From positions 1 to 58,476 of the forward strand of contig JAFVGZ010000021.1 of the NCBI GenBank assembly GCA_017478025.1: 58,476 bases of DNA, given 5' to 3'. Positions within the stretch are counted from its first letter, which is position 1. The number at the start of each line of letters is the position of its first letter. The notes beneath the pieces are model-generated. The model had not been told where the DNA came from and ran no database searches. It saw only the letters and a list, made by a program, of their open reading frames with translations. The stretch is from Prevotella sp. GTDB lineage: Bacteria; Bacteroidota; Bacteroidia; Bacteroidales; Bacteroidaceae. Below, piece by piece: positions 49,507 through 58,399 of this stretch. Position numbers and translations under genes: made by a program.

Positions 49507-52500
49507 ATGCGAAAGATTACCAAACTATCTTTGACGTTCCTGCTCTTGATGGTAGGAACAGTCATGTCATGGGCTAGTGGCACTGTCACCTTTTCTGCAG
49601 GTGACGAGACCTTTGTCGGAAAATGCCCTGACGCGCTTTCGGGTGAGGAGGTAGCGATACCTCTCAACCACCTGATGTATAAGGAGGGTTATACCCTGAC
49701 TGGCTGGAAGCAGTCCGGCAGCGGCGATGTGCTGGCTCCGGGTGCAAGCTTCAAGCCTGCAAGCGATGTTACGCTGACCCCTGTGTTTACTGCCAACACT
49801 GTCAATCTCTCTGACCGCACTGATGCCGTAACCGTGAAGTGGGACTTCCAGCGCCAGAACGGTGCACCCACCATCGCTGCTGAGGGTGCGAGCAAGAATT
49901 TTACATACGTGGCTCAGGCCACTGTCAACGGTGTGACCATCGATGTTCCGATGTCTGTTGACGTGAGCAGCGGCAAGTTTGCCAACGGAAACTGGACCGA
50001 CTGGTGTCAGCTGAACAATGGCACCAAGCTGACCGTCCCCTCTTGCAAGGGCGCTACGGTGAGCCTGGAGTCCTACAGTGCCACAACTACTACAACTATT
50101 GATGGTGTTGCCCTATCTGACAATACCAATAAGACCTGCTCTGCAGAGATTGCGAGCAAGACTGAGACCGTGGTTGTCGTAATAGGCGACGGTTCTTACT
50201 ATCGCTACATTCAGGTGGTTCTGCCTGTAGTTCAGAGCGCAGGCGGCAAGACCTACACCAATGAGGCAACTACCGTAGAGTGGTCTATGGCAGATCCTGT
50301 AAACTATTCTGCTTCTACTGTTGCACCTGAGGGCGTCTTCTCTACCGTGGGTGTTGACCTCGGCAATGTACGATTGATGGACCAGAACGGCAAAGAGAAT
50401 GCTACAGGTACAAGTAGTGTGTCTCCAGGCGTGACCTTCTCTGACATGCGTCCTACCAATGACGGTAACGATTTCGTGTCATGGAACCTCAAGCCTGCAG
50501 CAGGTTTGACATTCACTCCTACTAAGGTCAGTGCTTACATTGTGCGTTTTGGTACAGATGCAGAGAACGGTGTGACTATCTCTGCCAAGGCCGGTGAGGG
50601 CGATGCTGTTACTTTGGGTAACTTCACAGCACCTCGCAACAATAAGAGCCAGGCTGATGATAAGTACGGTTCTAATGCCAACTATGCTGTCAACGGCTTC
50701 GTGGAGATAGAGCTTAATGCAGAACAGCAGAAGGCTCTGACCACCGGTGACATGCTGTCGTTCATGGGAACCATCGGTGTAGGAAACGCAAAGGCTGGCG
50801 GTATTGCTAAGGTTACAGTAACAGGTATCATCAACGGTACCACTGCCGACGTGGCCAAATACACTCTGTCAGCAGTTGCAGCACCTGCCGAGGGCGGTTC
50901 TGTCAGCACTTATCCTATCTCTGACGAGTATGAGGAAGGCACAGAGGTAACGCTGACTGCAACGGAGAACTTCGGTTACGACTTCGTGAACTGGACCGAC
51001 GGTGAAGGCAAAGAGGTATCTGCTGAGGCTAAGTTCAAATATGCCGTCAATGCCAACAGCGCTCTGACAGCCAACTTCAAGAAGGTCAACACCTATGAGC
51101 TGGCTCTCACCGTTGACGGTACCAATGACTATATGGTGACTGTCAATCCTGCTCCTACCGTTGTGGATGGCAAGAACATGTATGAGGAAGGCTCAGCTGT
51201 TGAGCTGACAGCCAACCAGTATGAGGGCCTCGTTACGTTCAACAACTGGAGCGACGGCGAGACCAGTAGCAGTAAGATTGTCAGCATGACTGGCGATGTC
51301 AAGCTCACCGCCGTCTATTCACAGGCCGACATCATTGCCGGTTGGGACTTCTATAAGGCCGGCAACAGCGGTCGCGTGGCTGACTTCTATGCTCAGGACA
51401 ATGATGCCGATGCGTTCAACCTCGTCAGCGAGGTCGATGGCTCTACCAGCGGATGGCTTGATAAGAGCACCGTCGCAGGTGGCGGCTACGAGAGCTTCAA
51501 GGGTGCAGCAGTGAACTGGCGTACCGGTTCGGGCAATGGCGATGTGGGCCATTACTATTGGCAGACCAAGGTCAACGCTGAGGCGTTCACCAATATCAAC
51601 GTACAGTTCCAGATGCTCTACAACTATAATGCTTATCAAACATACAATGCAGAGTATTCTCTCAACGGTACGGACTGGACCAAGTTCGGTTCTATCACAA
51701 TGACAGGTGCCAAGTCTCCTTCTTCATTCAGCGAGACCCTGCCAGCAGCAGCCAACAATCAGAAGGAACTGTACATCCGTATGCTGGCCGACAAGACCTC
51801 TAACGTTGACGGCACTGCCTCTGCTAACGACGGTAACACGATTGCTATGGTATTCATCACTGGTACTCCGAAGATTGTTGACGACGGCGTAGCTCCTGTA
51901 CTCGTGTCTTCTGTGCCTGTGACAGGTGCTGACAATGCTTCTGCATCAGGCAAGATTGTGCTCACCTTTGATGAGCGCGTCGCTATGGCCGATGGTGCCA
52001 AGGCCTCACTCAATGCGCTGAGCCTTGAGCCAGCAGTAAGCGGAAAGACCGTTACCTTCAGCTATAAGGGTCTGGAATATGCTACCGATTACACCTTCAC
52101 CATGCCTGCAAACACCGTCAGTGACCTCACTGGCAACTTTATCACCAAGGCTATCACTATCAGTTTCAAGACGATGAGCAAGCCGGCAGTGACTAAGGGC
52201 ATGTATGATGCAGTCGTATCTACAGTCGATGAGCTGGTTGCTGCAATCTCTAATGCTAACAAGCGTGCCGACAAGAATACACGCTATCGCATCTTCGTGA
52301 AGAAAGGCACATATCAGCTGCCTACTGGTGCCATGAAGCACTACACTCACAAGAACAGCAATGACGGTACTGTTTACTTTGATGGTGACCGTCCTGATCC
52401 TATTACCTACATCAACGGCTCTAACATCTCGTTCATCGGCGAGGACCGTGAGGCTACCGTTATCACCAACACTATCACCTCTAATGACGACTTTGCCGGA

Positions 52501-53559
52501 CAGTTCGGTACTACGAGCGTCTATGACGGTATTGGTCAGAGCGATGTGCTCCAAATAGCAAGCAGCGTCAGCGGTCTCTACTTCCAGGACATCACCGTCT
52601 CTACCGGTATGGCTGATGCACGCGGTCGTGACATCGCTGTCCAGGATAAGGGTACAAAGAATATCTATAAGAACGTGAAGCTGCACGGCTATCAGGATAC
52701 GTGGACCTCAAACAATGACAACGGTCTCTACTACTTCGAGGGTAGCGTGCTGCGTGGTCGCACCGACTTCCTCTGCGGCAAGGGCGACATCTTCTTCAAT
52801 GAGTGTGAGCTCGTGATGTGTGAGAAGGGTGGTTATCTGGCTGTTCCTTCCAAGGCTGTCAAGTACGGCTATGTCTTCAGCGACTGTGTCATCAACGGTG
52901 AGAAGAATGACATCGACGGCAACTACACCCTCGGACGTCCTTGGGGTAGCGGCACGCCAACGGCATACTACATCAATACCAAGATGAATGTCAAGCCATC
53001 TGCAGTAGGATGGTCTGAGATGAGCGGCGGTTGGCCAAAGCAGTTCGCTGAGTACAACTCTGTTACCTCTACCGGTAGCACCATAGACCTCAGCGGCCGT
53101 AAGACTATCTTTGGCGACAACCACACCAACGTGCCTACTATCTCAGCTGCTGAGGCACTGGAGATTGGTAACATGAGCAACATGTACGGTGACTGGCAGC
53201 CTACACTCGACACAGAGCAGGCTCCTCTGCCTACCAATGTGAAGCTTGCCGGCACAACGCTCTCTTGGGACAACAGCAACTACGTACTCTGCTGGGCTGT
53301 ATGCAAGAACGGCGATGTTGTGGCATTCACCAGCGAGCCTACCTTCACCGTTGACGATGCTACTGCAAAGTACTCCGTACGTGCAGCAAACAATATGGGC
53401 GGTCTGTCACAGGCTGTCGATGCAGGCAACGGCACAGGCATCAGCGAGGTAGCTGCTCAGAATGCCGACAACGCTAATGGCAAGTTCGTTAAGAACGGAC
53501 AGGTCGTTATCGTCAAGGATGGCAAGCAGTACACCGCAGCAGGTGCTGAGCTGAAGTAA
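49507..53559 (+). CDS. Large modular secreted pectinesterase
   Basis: The protein has 1350 aa with a signal peptide (LTFLLLMVGTVMSWA). Order: an InlB/Listeria-Bacteroides-type repeat (about residues 25-95, YTLTGWKQSGSGDV), two beta-rich domains, two more such repeats (about 455-600, YDFVNWTDGEGKEV, VTFNNWSDGETSS), a carbohydrate-binding-like domain (about 605-790), a Big_5-type Ig domain (about 795-895, VLTFDERVAMADG) and the pectinesterase beta-helix (about 905-1230). In the last, GYQDTWT, RGRTDFLCGKGDIFF (catalytic Asp) and YTLGRPWGSG follow the family pattern; the usual VDFIFG is TDFLCG. It de-esterifies methylated pectin. The end (KFVKNGQVVIVKDGKQYTAAG) resembles the BspA-like protein's tail, possibly a sorting or anchoring tail. 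Confidence 0.88.
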   Translation: MRKITKLSLTFLLLMVGTVMSWASGTVTFSAGDETFVGKCPDALSGEEVAIPLNHLMYKEGYTLTGWKQSGSGDVLAPGASFKPASDVTLTPVFTANTVNLSDRTDAVTVKWDFQRQNGAPTIAAEGASKNFTYVAQATVNGVTIDVPMSVDVSSGKFANGNWTDWCQLNNGTKLTVPSCKGATVSLESYSATTTTTIDGVALSDNTNKTCSAEIASKTETVVVVIGDGSYYRYIQVVLPVVQSAGGKTYTNEATTVEWSMADPVNYSASTVAPEGVFSTVGVDLGNVRLMDQNGKENATGTSSVSPGVTFSDMRPTNDGNDFVSWNLKPAAGLTFTPTKVSAYIVRFGTDAENGVTISAKAGEGDAVTLGNFTAPRNNKSQADDKYGSNANYAVNGFVEIELNAEQQKALTTGDMLSFMGTIGVGNAKAGGIAKVTVTGIINGTTADVAKYTLSAVAAPAEGGSVSTYPISDEYEEGTEVTLTATENFGYDFVNWTDGEGKEVSAEAKFKYAVNANSALTANFKKVNTYELALTVDGTNDYMVTVNPAPTVVDGKNMYEEGSAVELTANQYEGLVTFNNWSDGETSSSKIVSMTGDVKLTAVYSQADIIAGWDFYKAGNSGRVADFYAQDNDADAFNLVSEVDGSTSGWLDKSTVAGGGYESFKGAAVNWRTGSGNGDVGHYYWQTKVNAEAFTNINVQFQMLYNYNAYQTYNAEYSLNGTDWTKFGSITMTGAKSPSSFSETLPAAANNQKELYIRMLADKTSNVDGTASANDGNTIAMVFITGTPKIVDDGVAPVLVSSVPVTGADNASASGKIVLTFDERVAMADGAKASLNALSLEPAVSGKTVTFSYKGLEYATDYTFTMPANTVSDLTGNFITKAITISFKTMSKPAVTKGMYDAVVSTVDELVAAISNANKRADKNTRYRIFVKKGTYQLPTGAMKHYTHKNSNDGTVYFDGDRPDPITYINGSNISFIGEDREATVITNTITSNDDFAGQFGTTSVYDGIGQSDVLQIASSVSGLYFQDITVSTGMADARGRDIAVQDKGTKNIYKNVKLHGYQDTWTSNNDNGLYYFEGSVLRGRTDFLCGKGDIFFNECELVMCEKGGYLAVPSKAVKYGYVFSDCVINGEKNDIDGNYTLGRPWGSGTPTAYYINTKMNVKPSAVGWSEMSGGWPKQFAEYNSVTSTGSTIDLSGRKTIFGDNHTNVPTISAAEALEIGNMSNMYGDWQPTLDTEQAPLPTNVKLAGTTLSWDNSNYVLCWAVCKNGDVVAFTSEPTFTVDDATAKYSVRAANNMGGLSQAVDAGNGTGISEVAAQNADNANGKFVKNGQVVIVKDGKQYTAAGAELK

Positions 53560-53561
53560 AA

Positions 53562-53627
53562 AGCCCCACCCCGAAGCCCTCCCCAAGGGAAGAAGCCCCA
53601 CCCCGGCCCTCCCCTGGGGGAGGGGGT
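53562..53627. repeat. GC-rich REP-like elements after the pectinesterase gene
   Basis: AGCCCCACCCCGAAGCCCTC followed by CCCAAGGGAAG, then AGCCCCACCCCGGCCCTCCC followed by CTGGGGGAGGGGG. Two tandem members. Confidence 0.8.
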
Positions 53628-53639
53628 GAAGATACAAAG

Positions 53640-53680
53640 AATCCCCGCGAAGGTCTTGTCCTCCGCGGGGATTAATTGTT
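53640..53680 (+). terminator. Probable terminator of the pectinesterase gene
   Basis: A perfect 10-bp stem, AATCCCCGCG (53640-53649) with CGCGGGGATT (53664-53673), is followed by an AT-rich but weak T-run (AATTGTTTATC). Confidence 0.6.
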
Positions 53681-53681
53681 T

Positions 53682-53790
53682 ATCGACATTTCGACTTTTT
53701 TCTCTCGACATTTCGACATGACGATATATCGACATAACGACCTCTCCCTCTCTCGACATATCGACATATCGATATATCGACATCTCGAAC
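53682..53790. repeat. TCGACATN octamer arrays (locus 4)
   Basis: Strings of TCGACATT, TCGACATA, ACGATATA and TCGATATA units appear in two blocks separated by a CTCTCCCTCTC stretch. They are the reverse complement type of the ATGTCGNN array at 37913. Confidence 0.85.
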
Positions 53791-53876
53791 TATCTCTTCA
53801 CTCACCTCTCACCTCTCATCCCTCACCCCTCATCCAGTTACGTCCCCCTCCCCTAGGGGAGGGTCGGGGTGGGGCT

Positions 53877-55751
53877 TTATAACTTGACATTCACGCCCGC
53901 CATGAATGTGGCGCGGGGCATGGGGTAGCCCAGGTTTATCTCATACTTCTGTGCCAGCAGGTTCTCGCCACGGGCCCACAGGCCGATGTTCTTTGTCAGG
54001 GCATAGTTCACGGTGGCGTTCAGCAGCAGGAAGTTCTCCTTCGTCTCGTTTGCACCCACTGCTGTGTATAGACCTCCGATGTATTGCAGGCCGGCTACGA
54101 CGCACCATTTCTGCTGCTGCCACTGTGCACCGAGGTAACCCTTAAACGTAGGAGCGGCAACAATCTTGTTCTTCATGTGCAGGTAGCTGTGGTTGGTGCT
54201 CAGTCGCCAGTGACCGTTAATGGTCCATGCTGCCTCAGCTTCTGCGCCGTAGTTCTCCACCTCGCCCGTGTTCACATTCTTGCGGTTCACGGTCTGAATC
54301 ATGTTATCACCTTTTATATAATATATATTCACACCGTATGTGACGGCCTGCAGTCTCTGGTTCCATGACAGCTCATAGTTCATCAGCCGCTCAGGCTTCA
54401 GCTCCTCATTGGATGGTGGATAGAGATACATCTCGCGCATCGTAGGATTGCGGAATCCCTTGCTCACCATCGCCTTTATCTCACCCGTCGTGATAGGCCT
54501 TACCACAATGCCGCCCTGCGGGATCCATTCCGTGCCCGTCACGCTGTGATGATCCACGCGCACACCGGCATCCACTGTGAGCCACTGCGTTATGTCGTGA
54601 CGATAATCTACATAGCCTGCTATCTCATTGCGATAGCTCTTGCCGCTCTGCTTGTTCTGCGTCTCCATCACCTCGCCTGTCTGCTTCGATGTGTAGTAGG
54701 CATTGCCGTAGATGTGCTGATAGTCAACGCCCATTGTCAGGCGTGCACTCTCAAACAGTCGCAGGCTCTGATATAGCGACACTCCCGTCAGCGCATCCTT
54801 TGAGCGGAAATAGCGCTGCGTGGGCTGGGCAGGGTCTGTTGTACCGTCGTCTATCTTGTGGCGACCCCAGTTGGTATATACGCTCACTCCGCCGCTGGTG
54901 TTGTCATAGTGGTTCTCTATGGCCAGCTCTGCCGTACCGCGTGTTATCCACTGGTCACCGTCATAGAGCGGCGACACCGTTCCGTTGTCAGCCACCTTCA
55001 CGGGGTTCGAGGCATTGAAATGTGTGATGTTGCCATCCACGTATCCGCTCCAGTGCTTGCTCAGGTCATAGCCCAGCTTCACCATGCCGCCATACTGCTC
55101 AAAGCCCATGCGGGGACGGTGGTTGTCGGTGCGCTCATACTGCGCTGCCACGGTAGAGGAGAACTTGCCGCTTCTCACCTGGTTGGATGCCTCTGCCTGA
55201 ATGGTACCCCAGCTGCCGGCACCCAGGTTTATGTTGGTTCTCACGCCGTTCTCTTTCATCTGGCGGGTCACGATGTTCAGCACACCGCCCATGGCGTTAG
55301 AGCCATAGAGCATCGAGGCGGGACCGCGGAGCACCTCTACGCGCTCCGCCATCAGAGTCTGGTATGAGTCGGCGATAGGGTGACCATATACACCGCTGTA
55401 CTGTGGGTGACCATCGATGAGCACCAGCAACTGACCCGCGCCGCCAGTGATGCCGCGAAGGTTGATACCACCGGCAGCACCGCCGCTGACACCATAGCCC
55501 ATCATACCGCGACTGGTGACAAAGAGGCTCGGCACTTGCTGCATCACCGTAGGCAACAGGGAGGTCTGGTGCTCCAGAGTCAGTGTGTTACGGTCTATCA
55601 CGCTCACCGTGAATGGCAGGTGGCGCACATCAGTGGCATTGCGAGTGCCCGTCACCACCACCTCACCAAGACTAAGACTATCAGATGGCTCAGCGGCCTG
55701 ACTGCAAAGGCAGCCGCATAATGCCGCAAGAATTAGTTGACTTTTCTTCAT
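53877..55751 (-). CDS. TonB-dependent outer-membrane receptor
   Basis: The protein has 624 aa with a short signal peptide (MKKSQLILAALCGCLCSQA). The plug domain follows directly (about residues 28-160) with the TonB-box-like GEVVVTGTRN, INLRGITGGAGQLLVLIDG, RVEVLRGPASMLYGSNAMGGVLNIVTR. The barrel ends VNVKL. There is no N-terminal carboxypeptidase-like domain and no SusD partner, so it is more like vitamin or metal receptors (BtuB/CirA type) than a glycan SusC. The ligand is unknown. It is divergent from the ThiF-like gene, and thiamine-related uptake is only a contextual guess. A -7 box TACCTTTG lies at 55793-55800 on the minus strand. Confidence 0.92.
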   Translation of the reverse strand: MKKSQLILAALCGCLCSQAAEPSDSLSLGEVVVTGTRNATDVRHLPFTVSVIDRNTLTLEHQTSLLPTVMQQVPSLFVTSRGMMGYGVSGGAAGGINLRGITGGAGQLLVLIDGHPQYSGVYGHPIADSYQTLMAERVEVLRGPASMLYGSNAMGGVLNIVTRQMKENGVRTNINLGAGSWGTIQAEASNQVRSGKFSSTVAAQYERTDNHRPRMGFEQYGGMVKLGYDLSKHWSGYVDGNITHFNASNPVKVADNGTVSPLYDGDQWITRGTAELAIENHYDNTSGGVSVYTNWGRHKIDDGTTDPAQPTQRYFRSKDALTGVSLYQSLRLFESARLTMGVDYQHIYGNAYYTSKQTGEVMETQNKQSGKSYRNEIAGYVDYRHDITQWLTVDAGVRVDHHSVTGTEWIPQGGIVVRPITTGEIKAMVSKGFRNPTMREMYLYPPSNEELKPERLMNYELSWNQRLQAVTYGVNIYYIKGDNMIQTVNRKNVNTGEVENYGAEAEAAWTINGHWRLSTNHSYLHMKNKIVAAPTFKGYLGAQWQQQKWCVVAGLQYIGGLYTAVGANETKENFLLLNATVNYALTKNIGLWARGENLLAQKYEINLGYPMPRATFMAGVNVKL

Positions 55752-55792
55752 TAGTTTGTGTCTTATGATTTATGAAAAATAAAATAATGGTG

Positions 55793-55830
55793 CAAAGGTA
55801 ATACATTTTCAAGTATTTTTCATAATTTTG
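55793..55830. promoter_or_regulatory. Divergent -7 elements of the TonB receptor and ThiF-like genes
   Basis: The minus-strand TACCTTTG (55793-55800) and the plus-strand TAATTTTG (55823-55830) face apart. Neither has a TTG at the ideal -33 position. The plus one gives the ThiF-like gene a leader of about 28 nt. Confidence 0.5.
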
Positions 55831-55849
55831 CATCAAAAATATACGCAAC

Positions 55850-55878
55850 TATGCATTATGCATCATGAATTATGAATT
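55850..55878. repeat. GCATTATGCAT/ATGAATT word array carrying the ThiF-like start codon
   Basis: CTATGCATTATGCATCATGA followed by ATTATGAATTG. The gene start ATG 55865 lies inside, encoding the N-terminal MNYEL. Confidence 0.7.
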
Positions 55879-56605
55879 GAATAATCGTTATTCCCGCCAC
55901 CTCATGTTGCCTGAAATAGGCGAAGAGGGACAGAAGAAAATCATGGCATCCCGCGTGCTTGTCGTGGGTGCCGGCGGGCTTGGCTCACCCGTCATGCTCT
56001 ATCTCGCCGCTGCCGGTGTGGGCACCATCGGCGTTATTGATGCCGATGTGGTAGATCTGAGCAACCTGCAGCGACAGATTATACACCATACAAAAGACCT
56101 TGGCACCCCCAAAGTAGAGAGTGCCAAGGCAAAAATTATGGCTGTTAATCCTGATGTGGCGGTGGAGACATACCATGAGTTCCTCACTCCCGCCAATGCC
56201 CTGAGCATCATCCAGGGCTATGACTTCATAGTATCCTGCACCGACAACCTCGCTGCCAAGGCGTTGGTCAGCGATACCTGTGTGGCTGCAGGCAAGGCTT
56301 TCTCACACGGCGGCATATCAGAGTGGACAGGTCAGACCTTCACTCATGTGCCGGGCACGGCAGACTATCGTGCTATCTTCGGCCCACCACCAACAGAAGA
56401 CCGTGCTCAGGCCTCTGCAGAAGCCACTGTTACCCAAGCCCCCGTGCTGGGCGTCCTCGGTGCTGTGGCAGGTATGCTTGGCACCATTCAGGCGGCAGAG
56501 ACGTTGAAATACCTCACCGGTGCAGGCCAACTGCTCACCAATCGTCTGCTCATGTTCGATGCCCTGACCATGAAGTTCGATGTCCTGACCCTCGGAATGG
56601 ATTAG
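55865..56605 (+). CDS. thiF: ThiF/MoeB-family adenylyltransferase lacking the usual cysteines
   Basis: The protein has 246 aa. The E1-like fold is clear: RYSRHLMLPEIGEEGQKKI, VLVVGAGGLGSPVMLYLAAAGVGTIGVIDAD, LSNLQRQIIHHTKDLG (adenylation and Arg finger) and YDFIVSCTDN. It should adenylate a ubiquitin-like carrier, most plausibly ThiS 7 kb away, since no other thiF lies with the thi operon. Oddity: where relatives have CYRC and a later Cys before GVLGP, this protein has DYRA and ASAEATVTQAPVLG, and it ends at FDVLTLGMD before the second CxxC. The zinc site and the catalytic Cys are thus absent. MoeB-like use cannot be excluded. Confidence 0.85.
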   Translation: MNYELNNRYSRHLMLPEIGEEGQKKIMASRVLVVGAGGLGSPVMLYLAAAGVGTIGVIDADVVDLSNLQRQIIHHTKDLGTPKVESAKAKIMAVNPDVAVETYHEFLTPANALSIIQGYDFIVSCTDNLAAKALVSDTCVAAGKAFSHGGISEWTGQTFTHVPGTADYRAIFGPPPTEDRAQASAEATVTQAPVLGVLGAVAGMLGTIQAAETLKYLTGAGQLLTNRLLMFDALTMKFDVLTLGMD

Positions 56606-56636
56606 GACCTAAGCCCTCCGAATTTCGTAAGCAGGT

Positions 56637-56687
56637 AAAAAAACACAAGTGGGTGAGCCTGTTTTTCGGGGCTCACCCACTTGTGTT
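56637..56687 (-). terminator. Terminator of the S37 peptidase gene
   Basis: A perfect 18-bp stem, AACACAAGTGGGTGAGCC (56642-56659) with its complement (56670-56687), has a 10-nt loop. The T-run lies on the minus strand (complement of A's at 56637-56643), so it serves the minus-strand gene. Confidence 0.9.
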
Positions 56688-56708
56688 ATGACTTAAGCTA
56701 TGTGTTTC

Positions 56709-58364
56709 TTACAGTCCTATGTAAGACTTGATAGTAGCTATAATCTTTTGCGAAGCCTCCGTTGTGTAAAGCTTGTCATTGAGGAATTCGTCAGAGTGAC
56801 ATCCGCCCTTGCTTACAATCTTTGTCACTACGGGGTTAGTACTGTCATCGATGGCACCGCCTGTCCAAGGGTCATCAGTGCAATAGACGAACAACATCTT
56901 GTACTTAGACTGCGTCTTTACCCATGAGCGGAAATCGCTCATCAGGCGTCCACCGTCCCACTGAGAGGCATACTTCTGCATGTTGGTATGGTTCTCAAAG
57001 ATGTCGGCTACGCTGTATGCCTTGTCTGTAGAGATGGCTGTACCCTCAAGCATAGAGAAGTCGATGGCTACATTGCCAAACTCGCGGGCTGCCTGCACAT
57101 AATAAGGCATGTCGCTGTCGGTGTTGCGCAGCTGGAACAGCTCTTCGTCTGTATATGCCGCACGTGTCTGCTGATAAGAATATGGGTCTGTGTAGTCCAT
57201 AAGGTCCTTCAGAAGCATCGCTTTCAGAGAGTCTTCTATTTCTTTAGAGCTCATGAATGCAAATTCTGCCACCTGCTCTATTGCCTCATCCCTGTCGTCC
57301 ATCTCCTTCTGTGTTGTTGCGATGTCAATGGCCTTGTCAACGTCAGGGACCAGCTTTGCCCAACTGCTGAACGGTACTCCGGAGAACTTGTAGAAGTTTA
57401 ACATGAGCATGTTATAGAGCAGGCCGCATGTCACCTCCTCCTCGCTACGTCCGAAGGTATTGATAACCTCTACATAGTCTTTGGGGTACTTCTGGTAGAA
57501 TTCCTTGATGCAGGCCTCGCGCAGAACCTTGTTGTTGGCGATGGCTACGGGCATCTTCCTCAGTCGCGTGTAGGCTATGCCCATTTCTGAGTCTGCGTCA
57601 TAGCCCGCACCGCAATTGTTATACATGTATTGGCCCATGCGTGTGTCGTCGCTGCATGTAGGCGTGGCGGGCAGGAATGGAGTGCCGAAAGCCACGTACA
57701 GGTCAATGTCGTCCCACCCGTTCAGGTCGCTGTAGTATGCGTACAGCGCTGTCGTGATACCGTCTTTGCTGAGACCAGTGCTGATCCAATTGTTCTGGCT
57801 GAAGAGGTTTTTCTTCATCATGTCAACAATGGCATGAAGGTCGGCAGCAGCCTGGTCGGCCCACAGGTAGGTGAAGTCCAGGTTGTCGGAAGCCTCCGGC
57901 AGTGACTTGTTGAAGTAGCGGTGCTCCACGGAGAGCATGTTGGCATTGAGGTGGTTTCTCAGGTCAACGTCACGCACCTGGTGAGCGCTGTCGCCCATGG
58001 AGTAGCCGTTGGTATAGAGCACCACGGGGGCATCCTGCGATACATACTTCAGGCTTGCACGCTGTTTGAAAGTGCCCAGAGCGGGGTTCTTGTGGTCTAT
58101 AGGCTGATTGAAGTAAAAGAAATAGACCTTGTCCTGCTTGAGGCTTGTATAGTCAACGGCAATGTCAATGGTGACGTCAGAAACGCCCGGCAGCTTCTCG
58201 AGCATCTTGGAGACCTCGTCAGACAACAGCTCCGGATTGTCTTTGTCTCCTCCCGCCTCAGGTCTGACAATTTCTGTTATTTCGTTGCTCTCAGAACATC
58301 CTGTCATCATGATGCCTGCCATGATAGCGGCAAAGAGCATCAGTAAGTTTCTCTTCTTTTTCAT
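56709..58364 (-). CDS. S37-type (PS-10) serine aminopeptidase lipoprotein
   Basis: The protein has 551 aa. A lipoprotein signal peptide (LLMLFAAIMAGIMMTGC) gives a lipidated Cys. The alpha/beta hydrolase fold follows the tripeptidyl aminopeptidase S37 pattern: FFYFNQPIDHKNPALGTFKQRASL, VVLYTNGYSMGD, LSVEHRYFNKSLPEA, YLWADQAAADLHAIV, the nucleophile region WISTGLSKDGITT (G-x-S-K-x-G), LFVYCTDDPWTGG with an Asp and SKGGCHSDEF with the His. It probably trims peptides at the cell surface or in the periplasm. In the nucleophile motif, SKDG replaces the SKGG usual in Streptomyces enzymes. Confidence 0.85.
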   Translation of the reverse strand: MKKKRNLLMLFAAIMAGIMMTGCSESNEITEIVRPEAGGDKDNPELLSDEVSKMLEKLPGVSDVTIDIAVDYTSLKQDKVYFFYFNQPIDHKNPALGTFKQRASLKYVSQDAPVVLYTNGYSMGDSAHQVRDVDLRNHLNANMLSVEHRYFNKSLPEASDNLDFTYLWADQAAADLHAIVDMMKKNLFSQNNWISTGLSKDGITTALYAYYSDLNGWDDIDLYVAFGTPFLPATPTCSDDTRMGQYMYNNCGAGYDADSEMGIAYTRLRKMPVAIANNKVLREACIKEFYQKYPKDYVEVINTFGRSEEEVTCGLLYNMLMLNFYKFSGVPFSSWAKLVPDVDKAIDIATTQKEMDDRDEAIEQVAEFAFMSSKEIEDSLKAMLLKDLMDYTDPYSYQQTRAAYTDEELFQLRNTDSDMPYYVQAAREFGNVAIDFSMLEGTAISTDKAYSVADIFENHTNMQKYASQWDGGRLMSDFRSWVKTQSKYKMLFVYCTDDPWTGGAIDDSTNPVVTKIVSKGGCHSDEFLNDKLYTTEASQKIIATIKSYIGL

Positions 58365-58399
58365 TTTTCGTTTGCTTTACCTTCTTTATTCTTCACTCT

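Larger units (their letters stand above)
53560..53876. other. 317-bp convergent intergenic region made of repeats
   Basis: From left: two REP-like elements, the probable terminator, octamer arrays, a CTCACCTCTCACCTCTCATC word array, and a final REP-like element (53843-53876, CCCCCTCCCCTAGGGGAGGG with TCGGGGTGGGGC). No gene is seen. Confidence 0.75.
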
